Of a stretch of DNA of 64,000 nt, positions 34,117 to 44,320 are shown piece by piece. Positions within the stretch are counted from its first letter, which is position 1; each line of letters opens with the position of its first letter. Source of the stretch: Larix kaempferi. Its lineage: Eukaryota > Streptophyta > Pinopsida > Pinales > Pinaceae. Position numbers and translations under genes: made by a program. The notes beneath the pieces were generated by a model. It worked only from the letters and a program-made list of their open reading frames with translations. It was not told where the DNA came from and did not search any database. The stretch spans positions 248,001 through 312,000 of the forward strand of contig BSBM01002113.1 of the NCBI GenBank assembly GCA_027924585.1, read 5' to 3'.

Positions 34117-34579
34117 GGGAGGTTGTGCAGCCATTGGCCATTTTGGGACCCCGGGATCCACCAACTGGCGGGGTAGCTTGATTTTCTTTGTATAGGGCTA
34201 TGAGCCCTAGTTTGTATACTACTTTGGATGAGCCTATGGGAGGCAGATTGTATTTGATGTATCCCTCATAAGGCTATTTTGTATATGCCCCAGGAGGGCC
34301 ATTTTTGTACATGACACACATTTTTTTATGATGATATATATATACCATTTTTGCCACACATGATGTATGCGTCTCTTTTATGTATGTGATGTATGAATAC
34401 TTTGTTTTATGTTTCCTATATGTTGATATGATGCATATGTATTATTTGATACTAGCATATTTATTTGGGCATAATTTATCGACTTTAGGACTTATGCTGA
34501 TAATATACATGTATGTGTAGTTGTGGGTGTAACACATAGACGTATTTATGTATGTTTGATATGCATGGCTATGTAGTTG
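34117..34579. other. AT-rich tail between PMD-like ORF and RNase H
   Basis: Contains two similar short phrases (GGGCTATGAGCCC near 34196, GGCTATTTTGTATATGCCCC near 34272) and TATA-like repeats near 34338. It may hold the 3' ends of both converging transcripts. No ORF is supported. Confidence 0.4.
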
Positions 34580-35003
34580 AGCTATGTACCAGGTGCCAAT
34601 TCGATACCTCATTGGCGACGGAGTTAGCGAATACATTGGTGTTTCTCGGTATATGTGTGAAAGTAATGGTTTCAAACTGTCTATTGAGAAGGCATACTCA
34701 CATAAAATTCCGAAAGAGGAGCGAATTGTGGACATGGAATACAATATTCAACTGTTATATGACAAGTTACGAGTCGAGATGCACTTGTAGATGGTGAATT
34801 CCTAGGTGTAGGACATCACTTAATAAACCTATTACGTCATCATATTCTGCTTGGTTGTTTGTAAGTGACCCCATGCAAACTCCGTCGGTGTGGTGGAGTA
34901 TGTGGGAGGGGAAATATATAGCCCAGGCAGCAGATGCTAGATGTTTGGACCATCGACTGGCACCGTCCGCATATCCAATGTAGATGTCCAATTGGTAGGC
35001 CAT
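34580..35003 (-). pseudogene. Second (archaeal-type) RNase H of Tat-like element
   Basis: Minus strand: IGYADGASRWSKHLASAAWA, IYFPSHILHHTDGVCMG, NNQAEYDDVIGLL and LHLGIHHLQVHLDS. Then, past a stop, comes a colinear tail readable as LFRNFM, FETITFTHIPRNTN and ANEVSNWHL. The DGAS, NNQAEYDDV and VHLDS motifs carry the acidic residues of RNase H, and the set is that of the aRNH that Tat-lineage elements carry in addition to the normal RNase H. Here it stands without RT, primary RNase H or integrase around it. Stops make it non-functional. Confidence 0.8.
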
Positions 35004-35217
35004 CTACATTCAGAAGAGATGGAATTTTACTTTCTAAGTCAAGTTAAAAAGAAATATTTTTTTTGACACAAATAAGAATATCAACGGTTGCTGTTGGATG
35101 TCTTGTTTGTGTTACGAGGGTAAAAAACCCTATTGATTTTTTATTATTTGGAAGTGCTTGCAGGTGGTCTCCATCTTCGTTGAAAGATGGGGAATCACTG
35201 CAAGTGAGGACGTCAGC

Positions 35218-36439
35218 TCAAGGAGATTCAACATCGATGGTATCTGGTACAGTAGTTATTACTTCCTCGGTTTTTAACCTTTGTGGGGTTATGTGGAGGG
35301 GTTGTAATTGACCTTGAAGTCTCATTAGTTCGAGACGAGCTTCTAGTTTGGGGCACAAAATAAGGCACTGAAATGAGAAGTGGGTGGTCTCTCCACAAGA
35401 TCGACAAGGTCTTGATACATGTGGACGGAAGCGTTCTTGGACTTCCTTGGTGTTGATTTGCTCCATGATGCATGAAATGGCGATAGGAGGGAGCATATGT
35501 GTGGAATTCCCACAGGAAGAGAATTCATCATGTGGCAGTGCTGTCATAATATTAGACATTTTTTGTGATGGTGTAGGCTCTATCACGGTTTATGCAGCTG
35601 GTGCAACTTCCGTGGGAGGGGAAAACGACAGTGCCGCTGATGTGGTGACCACATTAATAGATGTTGATTCATAGGATAAAGAGGGCGGTTCCCCAATCAT
35701 CACATGAGTGAGATGAACAATTGAAAATGCCTCCCGATATTGAGGGAGTTCCAGGAAAGGGTGTGTGTAGTGCCCATAATGAGTGCATACAAACCATGCA
35801 TGATTCGTGCGCAATGTCTTGGACTTAGATGTGGGCGAGGGAGTTGTGTGTCCCCTTTTACCGTTGGTGGAGCATGTGTGATACTCACAGGGGTGTTGAG
35901 AGATTCCTTAGCTCTGGAAAAGTAGGACATAAGTTGGTTGCGTGGCCTTGCTTCCCACAAAGAGAACATGACGGTGTGACCCTTTTATTGGGAGTATTTA
36001 TCATAATCGGGGCTTTTAACTCTTGCTGGTTGATTCCCCCTGCTTTAGGCTTAGTGGTTTCCGATAAATTGGATGTTGGGTTAGGTAATATGGGACCTTT
36101 CAACTTCGGTTGATTGGTTCCCCCATTGGAGGTCTTAGCAACGACCGATTGTGGTTTAGTTGCGGATGTTATAGGTTGGGTTGTTGTAATTGAATGTGCT
36201 ACAGGCCTTGTAGGCGTAGCAATCGAAACATGGATAAAATCATAATGGGAGATTGGTTTGGAAGCCATCTCTGGGTAAGGTGGTGTAAGGTACCAAATGA
36301 GGATCCCTAAAGTTAGCCTAGGTAGAGTTAACTGAGCCATAACCAACGTCCTTTGTACCCCTGTGGGAGGGTACAAGAAAGGGATTTGGAAGATTGGTGG
36401 GATCGATGGACTCAATGTTTGTTCAATGCCATAACTCAA
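35218..36439 (-). pseudogene. Zinc-knuckle-rich region downstream of protease
   Basis: Three Cys/His knuckles in about 600 bp on the minus strand, in changing frames. Full CX2CX4HX4C knuckles are at 35968-35927 (CSLCGKQGHATNLC, in a 184-codon open stretch) and at 35406-35365 (CRSCGETTHFSFQC). A degenerate one lies at 35787-35755 (CTHYGHYTHPF). Between them are Ser/Pro/Thr-rich linkers (PSLSYESTSINVVTT). In most Ty3 elements the knuckle is in gag; here the cluster follows the protease, where RT would be expected. It may be a fused nucleocapsid-like or RNA-binding module. No other domain is recognised. Confidence 0.65.
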
Positions 36440-36553
36440 CGGTAGTGTTGATGATGGTGATGAGGTGGAGGCAGATCCATTTTCAACGGTGAAAATTGTT
36501 CAGATCAGGTAATTGATTGAATTAAGGATCTTTGGTGGTGGTCCCGAATAGAC

Positions 36554-37278
36554 TCATAACAAGTTTGAGTCCTTGTACATACCGGGGGCAATGTCCACAT
36601 ATGGTTGAGTATCGCCTAATACAGTCGGTAGGACATTGTCGAGATTGCTTGTGGTACTAGGGTCATGGTATTTAAGTTGGTCGAGAGTAACTAACTTCCC
36701 ATTTAAGGGAAACATCATGATACAAAAGACTAAGGAAGCTACCACTTTCATGCGTACATGTAACTACACCCCAAGAGGATGTTATAGTTGAGTTCAACAT
36801 CAACTACTTCGATATCGATCATAACAATCTTCCCCCCTAGCTCTATGGGGACATTTTGGTACAATCCTCTTGGTTAGGATGGTATCCCATCATATGTGCG
36901 AAGAGCGATAAATGAGGGGACCAACTCAGGGGACCCTAATCGTTTCCATAATTTTGCAGACATAACGCAAGTGGATGCGCCTTCGTCGATGATACAACGA
37001 TGGATCATGACGTTCTTTATAGTAACTGGAACTTGAAAGGTGACTGGCGATGGTAGTCGTGGATCACCTTTGTCAATATCAAAGGTCATGAGATGCGAGT
37101 CAAAAGGATCGGCGGCACCGAGTGCATTGAGTAATGCCTTTCTCTGTGTTGGGGAAGATTGTAACACTTCTAACATGGACATAGTCGTAGGGGATTGAGC
37201 CAAGTCATCCACAATACTGTAATTGTGGGAGGATTTCATGTGAGGGTTATTGGGGGTATGCTGAAATAGAAATTTCAA
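36554..37278 (-). pseudogene. Ty3-type aspartic protease, broken
   Basis: Would process the gag polyprotein. The open stretch 37278-36874 contains LLNALGAADPFDSHLMTFD, LPSPVTFQVPVTI and the active-site region HRCIIDEGASTCVMSAKLW, with D-E-G-A-S in place of the commoner D-S/T-G. KRLGSPELVPSFIALRTYDG follows. After a break, 36751-36554 continues with VASLVFCIMMFPLNGKLVTL, the usual Tat-like end of the protease region. The DEGAS form recurs in Tat-type elements (family recollection), so it need not be a defect. Stops break the frame. Confidence 0.82.
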
Positions 37279-37289
37279 AATATGTGGGA

Positions 37290-39232
37290 TTTGTTCGATA
37301 TTCGAGCGTGGTATTTGTAGAGGGACCCCAGAGGGGATAGGAATGTCTTCAACTTGGGGGGTGGAAGGCCCATTATAACCCTTGGCTCATGTTTGAAGGT
37401 TGATGTCCAATGTATAGATATTTTGGAAAGATCCATCGCCAGGTGGGAGAGGGTCTTGCTGTTGTGTAACTACCCCTTGATTGGAAAAGGGTTGCTATAA
37501 CATCGCGGTTTGTGGTTGGGGAGGATTCGCAGGCTGAGGAGGGTTCATCAGCGTATTTTTTGTGGCTTCGACTAACTATTAGAAGTCATGGATAAGAGGA
37601 CATTGATGCATGTAGTGGCCATAATCACCGCAAATGGAGTAGTAATAATTGGTCCACAAGGTGGGATTCTTCCCTTGTTTGGGGGGATTGTTAGTACTGA
37701 CATTTTGGTTACTCTTATTCTAGTTTTGTAGGGAAGGAGGATTGCCCCCTTGCCCCGACTACTGATTCTATTTGTTCTTACCTTTCTTCTTCCTCTGATT
37801 CTCAGGATTTTGGGGGTTTGCGGTGTTCAATTGCTCAAATTGTTGAGGTTGTTGGACGTAAGAAGGTTCAACTAGGTTAACCCCCATGTGGGGTCAGGTT
37901 GCTGACCAGTTGGGCATGGGAAATGATAGTATGGGTTATACCTCGGGGTGGGATAAATGCGGTTTGCATTCCATAAGAGGTGGACGTAGGAATAGCTTGT
38001 GCCATCGACGGTGTAGGAATCGTCGTTGCTTGGCTAACATTTAGGTAAGTAGGACTATACAGTCCATACTGTAATTGACCAACTAGTGGGGTTGGTACCG
38101 GTGTAGGGGGGTACCAACGTAGGTGGCATGGATGGGTAGTGTGGAACCCTGTTGAATGGCACTAACATGGTAGGAGGAGCCTTTCCTAAATGGGAAATGG
38201 ACCCAATAAGCCCATCCGTCGAATGTGAACAGCCCGAAGGTGTAGGATCCAACGACCATTGCCAAGGGGTATTAGGGAGGATGGTGTAAAGGTAGCTAGA
38301 TTGTGCATATATAAGATCGAAATGTTGTGCTTTCAAAATGGCCTCTTCCTCTCTTTACGGCATGGAGGTGGCAAAATATTTAGCTATGGTGGGTTGGGGG
38401 GATTTGATAAACCAATCCAACAAAAAAGGAGGTTGTATATTGATCTTGCACAATGTGCGATGCCTACGCCATTCATGGATGTGGTCCGCGATGTGGGTGG
38501 ATGTGTTTTGTCAAAACTTTGTGAGAATTTCGAGACCTAGTTCATGTCAGATTAGCAGTTGTAAGTACGTGAGAAATGCTGTGGCCAGTGTCGCGAATGT
38601 GGAATGGGTCGCACTTGCTAGCTTTATGTACCATTTTGCTACCATTCCAGTAAGGGTACACTGAAAGAGGCGAAACCTCATGGGATCATCCACTATGTTA
38701 TTCGATGAACACCGTAAGTGGAAAGACATACATGGTTGGCGGGATTGCCCCATTGCTTTCCTTCGAATTTGGGAATGTCGGAGGGAATCTTGTCTGGCAT
38801 AACTGACCATGTCGGATCATGGTTTATTGGGTCATTGATTTGTTTAGCTAAGTCGGGTAGATTTAAAATAGCCATGAATGGTAAAGTAGGGACAACTGGT
38901 CTTGCCATTGTGTGTGGGATGTGATTACCCCGGTGGTGTTGTAAACAACGGTTGACCTCCTACGAGAGAGGATGGGTCAAAGGGAACTGAAGAATCTCCA
39001 ATGGGAGAAACCACCGGGGTACCTCGTCTGATGGGGGAAGAAGTGGTGTAATTCATAGTTCCTCCGAGAGGAGAAAATGCACCCAGTAAGGATTGGTCTC
39101 AACTAGATGATCCTATCAATGCAGCCTTGGAATGACCCCGGCTAGAGTACCTTCCATGTGTACCATAGGGTGGGGGGGGAGGTGACAAAACACCCCTCGA
39201 GAGAGGGGATAGGCCTTGCAGTCTACGAGACT
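37290..39232 (-). pseudogene. Tat-like gag, broken
   Basis: Structural capsid protein. It starts about 39232 with a Ser/Gly/Pro-rich N-terminus (RLQGLSPLSRG, TSSPIRRGTPVVSP). The capsid core comes next: IPKFEGKQWGNPANHV at 38775, then after a frame change MSFHLRCSSNNIVDD, RFRLFQCTLTGMVAKWYIKL and THSTFATLATAFLTYLQLL to 38547. Past stops it continues to AQHFDLIYAQSSYLY at 38330 and a Pro-rich tail. A knuckle remnant (SICGDYGHYMHQC, outer Cys lost) lies at about 37640-37590. Many stops. Confidence 0.8.
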
Positions 39233-41149
39233 ATACCATGATGTTGTTTTGTACCTAATGGTGAAGGATCTGTTTCAAATGAGAGTGATAGTGGAATTCA
39301 AACACAATTGAACAAATGAAAAAATATGGCAACCACAACAGATGCAAAAATGGTACAATAAGTGAGTGATATGTGCAATGTCAGTTTTAGTGCATGATTT
39401 ACTACATGTAGGTTCTTTTTATTATGAGTTAGTGAAATTGTAGTTAAAAAGAAAATAAATTTTAAATTATCTAAGAAAACATAGCTTCCTTCCTCTCAAA
39501 TGTAACCGGGCCTTCCAAAAGCACAATTGATGGTGATAATGGTATCCACTCACCAATCGACTAGTGGAGGTAACAAAGAGTTAGTTCTATCGGCAATGGG
39601 GCCAATGTTCCAATCAATAAGACTTGGCAACACCTCCCAAAGACAATAGCTAACTTTAGAAGTCAACTTCACTCACAATTGCTCCTTGGTGATATCCTAA
39701 GTTGGGTTGCTAAGATACCTTGTGTCAAGTGTGGATCAATGGTTCGGCCTGCACGGTATAGTGTCATCTCCCTACAACAAGCTAAGTGGCTTGTAAGGGA
39801 GATCAGGGCAGCTATACCTCGGCTTTCACCTCCTTGGTCACGATGCACTTTTGATCCAGGTTTTCTTCTAACACTTGCTTATAGCAGGATTTTGTAAGTA
39901 CCCTATGAGACAACAATGCTATGTTTCAAAATATTGCTAATGAAACTAGATTGGTGGGCATTAATGGATGCCTATCCCAATCAATCCTACTTAACTAAAA
40001 TATTGTTTTTTGACCTCTTACGGAGGATTTTAGTTGGTTTAGACAATTACAATGTTGATTTTAAGGGGTTTGAGTGTTCACTTATGGAGTGTAAGAGAGG
40101 TATTTCGCGATCCCTACTTTTATGATTCACCAAGCTCACATGAAATGCGAGGTGAAGAGCATACTAGGATGGCGAGAGTCTATAGGTCTCTTAGTGTGTG
40201 TTGGTGGTGTAAACACATGTGATGAAAGCAAAAAACGATTTTCGACAAATTAACTAGAAGAGTATATCAAGTAATGCATACTTTTAACTCTAAGAGATGC
40301 TCATGGTGATTTGCAAAATCAAGAGTGCTAACAAATAGATAAGTGTGCAATGGAGGTATTTCACACTTCTCACACTTTTCTGATTCACCAATCTCACATG
40401 AAGTGCGAGGTAAAGAGCATACTTTGGGATACACGAGTCTTTAGGTCCTTGCTTGTGTGCAAAAAGCGTATTCTACACTAGCATTGATACTAATAAACAT
40501 GTCAATTGGTGCATAAACAAGAAATGGTGTTGAATACTAGTGACAAAAATGGGGTCTGTTGTAAGCCTCAAAGTTGTTTACCTAGGGGCCCGTTGTAAGC
40601 CCCAAAGTTGTTTACCTAGGTAATTTTCAAGAGAGATGAACTCTTTACTTCCTAATCTTGGTCTAAGTTAACTAATTACTAAAAATCAAGTAATTATGCG
40701 AATTAACCTTAATTTAAGTTCACTAGTAAGCAGTAATTGGACTGCTAAACTAGGCTATGCAGCTAAAAAGCAAATTAAACAAAGGAAGTGCGAATAAACC
40801 ACTTTCTGTTGTGCGGACCATGTGGGTCAATTGAAAATAGTCGCACTAAACAGCTTGAGTGGCACACTAACCTTTCGCGCGGATGATCTTGGTGGGATAA
40901 CGCGGGTCGTACACAGATAACCTGTGTGGTCCATGTGACTGTGCGAATCGTTTCAGCACGGTCAGCATGACAGAGAGAACGAGATCCACGCTATCGTGTA
41001 AAAATAAATTGGGGCTGACTCAGGGCCACATTTTGGAAGCAAGAGGTGGAATACCTGATCTCTTGCAAGTGATAAATACCCATAATTAGTTACTTAGCAT
41101 AAAACAACCTAGTTTAATGAGAAAAGAACAAAAATAAGTATGGTCGCCA
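39233..41149 (-). other. Leader of 13 kb element with internal direct repeats
   Basis: About 1.9 kb without coding trace between primer-site-like sequence and gag. A roughly 110 bp direct repeat occurs at 40085-40202 and 40351-40460 (shared words GATTCACCAA, CTCACATGAA, GAGCATACT). A similar pair is in the older copy (49019-49140, 49295-49400). Near 40557-40620 a 36 bp unit is doubled (TGTTTACCTAGG ends each). Confidence 0.65.
41142..41149 (-). other. Primer-binding-site-like sequence
   Basis: Minus strand TGGCGACC lies 7 nt inside the 5' LTR. The older copy has the same octamer at the same distance (50052-50059). Which tRNA it matches is not determined. Confidence 0.5.
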
Positions 41150-41156
41150 TTAGAAA

Positions 41157-42115
41157 TGTTGTGGAAAAAATTGCACAAGTGTACTCTTCCACTTGGTAAG
41201 GGGCTAAGCCTTGTAGGTTGCAGCAAGGCCTCAGTCCTTGAAGAACCTATGTGGGTTGGTTGGTATTCCTCCAAGTGATCCTACAATAGATTGTTAGTGT
41301 AATTCACATGCAAACAAATAAATACAGATAGAAAGCAAAATAAAGAAATATGGGGGGAGAATGCAAACTCCAATAACAATCCAAAATATGTTAAACCGTT
41401 TTTGTATTTCCCAATGGTATAGCTATACAACACCTAGGAGGTGTGGGCTTCAAGGGAAGCCAAAAAGGAAGCCTTTCTTGTCCAAACTAAATGCTAAGTA
41501 GATGGTAGAACAATGGAGAGAAACACTTGCCCCTTGAAGGAAGGTGGCAAGGGAGCTTAGGAATGCTCACAATGATAGGAAGTGGTGGTCTACGAGGAAG
41601 CTCCAACTCAAATACAGTAGCATAACCTTGATCTTGATTTCTCTCTACCAAATGCATGCCAATGGATTCCTTTTATAGGAAAAGAGGTGGCCAACAAACA
41701 ACTGGATCCAAATGTGAACTCACCTTCTCCATGAACTAGTTCCAAGGTAGACAAGGGGGGCTAATTAATGCCTCCAAGTGTGCGAGGAGCCAAAATTCGG
41801 ATCCTTGGAGAGGATTGAGCCTCAAATGCACCACTATGAGTTAGTGGTCCCTCCATTTTGACAGTAGCGCGACTATTGAAGGAAAAGCCGCGTGGGTGTA
41901 GCACGAACATTGTTCAGGTAACCTGCGCTATAGCATGGGTTAACAATGTATTACCCATGCTACCCTTTCTTTTGATTGCTTTTTGGAACTTATGGACTCA
42001 TGCTGTATTTTGGATATGTTGAGGATGCCTATGGTGATATGCATTCTCTATGTTGATGAGCCTTACTGGATGAATTGCCAAAATGTCGCATGTGTGCAAC
42101 TTTTAGGCGTTAACA
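41157..42115 (-). repeat. 5' LTR of 13 kb Tat-like element
   Basis: 959 bp, TGTTGTGG start and GCGTTAACA end on the plus strand; partner of 29096-30062. Right TSD TATGC follows at 42116-42120. Confidence 0.92.
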
Positions 42116-42120
42116 TATGC

Positions 42121-42408
42121 CATTCATGGATGTTATCTGCGATATGGGTGGAAGTACTTTGGAGAAATTCTGTGAGGATTTCAAGCCCTAGGTCATGATG
42201 AACGAGTAACTATAAATAGGTTAGGAAAATAGTGGCAATTGAATCAAGTGTGAAATAAGTCGTTGATGGTAGATTGATATACCATTTGGTCGTTGTTCCT
42301 ATGAGGGTTCTTTGGAAGAGACGAATATGAACTGGGTATTTGACGATGCTGTTGGAGGAGCACCATAGGTGAAATTACATGACAAGGTTTGTTGGGTCAT
42401 CTCCTTAC
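42121..42408 (-). pseudogene. Older Tat-like element: middle gag fragment
   Basis: Colinear with 38470-38755 of the younger copy (CATTCATGGATGT on the plus strand marks the same point in both). It lies between two insertions, the 13 kb element on its left and the gag-protease element on its right. Minus-strand gag, decayed. Confidence 0.75.
42404..42408. repeat. Target site duplication CTTAC (left)
   Basis: CTTAC here equals CTTAC at 47712-47716, directly outside the two LTRs of the 42409-47711 element. Confidence 0.9.
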
Positions 42409-43937
42409 TGATCCGAAAATGACAGGATCTACTAACACTTAAATTTGCATGTGAATTCTTAAACTAGTTAACTTGTAAAAATGCTTGAAATAACAAGCTT
42501 ATCAAAGGCTTAAAAATAACTGAAAACAAATATAAATGAATAAATAATGCAAACCATAAGAATGTGGACATTGTATGATAACAGAGTTCGTCCTCGATGG
42601 ACTACGTCTCTGGATCCAACTCCAATGAGGACCGATCTTATTAATAATAAAAAATATTTGAACAGGTACAAATTGCCTTCATTCTTCAATCCTTCAAAAA
42701 AAGACTTAGGCTTTCAATCATAAAGCCTCTCACTCTCAACCTTCCCAATAGTGGCTAAAAAGCCTCTTCACAAAAATAAGCAAAAGCTTACAAAGCCTTT
42801 ACAAAGAAATAATGGCATCTTACCATTATCTCCTCAAAAAGCTTCCATGCTTCACTTGGAAAAATACATTGGTTTATATAGCCTAAGTTTCATAACTTCA
42901 TCACCAAAATCTATGGGATTTGATCCAAATTAAATGGATAAAATATATGCTAATCCCAAAATATATGGTAAGTTAAAACCATATTTAAAAACAATGCTAA
43001 GAATTGTAAACATTTTGGCATAGGGCACGCCCATATTTGGGGATTAAATCTAACCCAAACATAATTAAAAAGAAAATATTCCTTATCTTTTAACAAACTC
43101 CGCTTGTGGCATGTTGGTGAAAGAGTTGGAGCTGTTCGGAGGAGGTTCTCGGGTACAAACCCCCAGACCTCTCCTCCTGTTGCCATTTTGTTGGCATATG
43201 GGTTAAACATAGTATATGGTATATATTTCGTGGCCCAATGGTTTAGCTTCCCCGTCGATTAGCTGTTGGTTTGATGCATATCATGGGGCTAGGGCTATGC
43301 CTTCGGTCTTTCCTTTTTTTCGAAATGAGAAGAAATTTAACTTTAAAAACAACTTGTAATCCATATGGTTAAGAAACACCAGCTAGAGTAATGGATAGGT
43401 GGATTATGTGGAGTCTTTGAATGAGGATAGGTCTGGGGTTCGATTCCCCTTGACCACCATATTTTTGGTAAACAAAATACAGGATGACAAGTGGTAGGTT
43501 GATCGTACAGGTGGTAGCCAAATGGGAAAATTGGATGCTGCAACGTGGCTGGATAGGCGGATAGCCACGTGGCAACATCCGATTTTCCAACCACGTGGTA
43601 GCATCCGATTTTCCCATTTGGCTACCACTTGTCATCCTGTGGTCCACATCACTTGCCCACTAGACTTCATCCTGCCATGTGGTGCTCTGTGAGTGTTTCA
43701 CTTCATCTCCGTACAGGCCATGTTTCACCCTTACAGTGGTGCCACGTGGCACCCTCTTTTGCCAAAATTTACCTATTTTTCCGAAAGTTCAGAATGTGAT
43801 ATCTTTCACGTCCGGAGTCTGTTGGAGGTGAAACGAACGTCACCATAAAGATCTCGTCGAGCTCTATGAAGCTGCAAGCTTCTGTTTGCAATTTTAAGAC
43901 TTTAATTTTTATTGATCTCGAAGATCCTCCTGGATCA
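42409..43937 (-). repeat. 3' LTR of gag-protease element
   Basis: 1529 bp with TGATCC/GGATCA inverted ends. Carries tRNA-like segments at 43097-43320 and 43360-43480, shared with the other LTR. Lacks the 74 bp tandem duplication present in the 5' LTR. Confidence 0.92.
43384..43447 (+). mobile_element. tRNA-like / SINE-like segment inside LTR
   Basis: A-box-like TAGAGTAATGG at 43384-43394 and a perfect B-box GGTTCGATTCC at 43437-43447, about 53 bp apart, suggest a SINE head or tRNA relic on the plus strand, antisense to the element. The equivalent in the other LTR is at about 47240-47303 with a degraded B box (GGTTTAATTCC). A second B-box-like site at about 46844-46855 (GTGTTCAAACC) lies in the 46800-47000 block, and its counterpart is at 43150-43162. 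Confidence 0.55.
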
Positions 43938-43949
43938 AACCTTCCCACT
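43938..43949 (-). other. Polypurine tract of gag-protease element
   Basis: Minus strand AGTGGGAAGGTT directly precedes the LTR start at 43937. Confidence 0.7.
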
Positions 43950-44320
43950 AGAAGCTTTTGCACCACCAAAAGCCTGAATCATTCAAAATTCAAGTGAGGA
44001 CATGTTCGTCTCACTTGTCCCGTATCATTTGTCCATTCTTCCTGGAACCTGTACATTTGACTTATCATAATAACAATCGTCACTGCATTGACATTGTTGG
44101 GTACATTAATCCCATTTTCAACCAAATTTACATTCAATATTTTCGAAACCAACCATACACTGTTGATCAGTAGAAACTTGAATATCACAATTGAACATAT
44201 GAAAGAGATTATACCCACATCATGCTTATGTTTTACCATAGGAACACTATCAACCATAATAGGTGCATTGTGGTGCAACGACACTTCCTTTTCATGCTTA
44301 GGATTCTTTTCTTCCTTAAA

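Larger units (their letters stand above)
29096..42115 (-). mobile_element. Non-autonomous Tat-like Ty3 element with antisense PMD-like ORF, 13.0 kb
   Basis: Bounded by two LTRs (29096-30062 and 41157-42115) and a TSD TATGC. Minus-strand order: 5' LTR, primer-site-like GGTCGCCA complement, 1.9 kb leader, gag, protease, zinc-knuckle region, second RNase H; then a plus-strand PMD-like ORF, spacer, polypurine tract and 3' LTR. I find no RT, primary RNase H or integrase motif anywhere between the LTRs, so it would depend on an autonomous relative. It inserted into gag of an older copy of its own family. LTRs differ by roughly 7% by eye with indels, so it is much older than the chromovirus. All its ORFs are broken. 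Confidence 0.9.

Noticed and set aside
40085-40460. CRISPR-like spaced repeats
   Set aside because: Only two degenerate copies, no regular spacers, and a plant retroelement context.
43384-43447. A functional tRNA gene
   Set aside because: A and B boxes are present but no complete acceptor stem or cloverleaf can be drawn.
43404-43628. Minus-strand ORF containing GNRTPDLSS
   Set aside because: This phrase is the antisense translation of a tRNA-like B box, a common false hit, not a protein.
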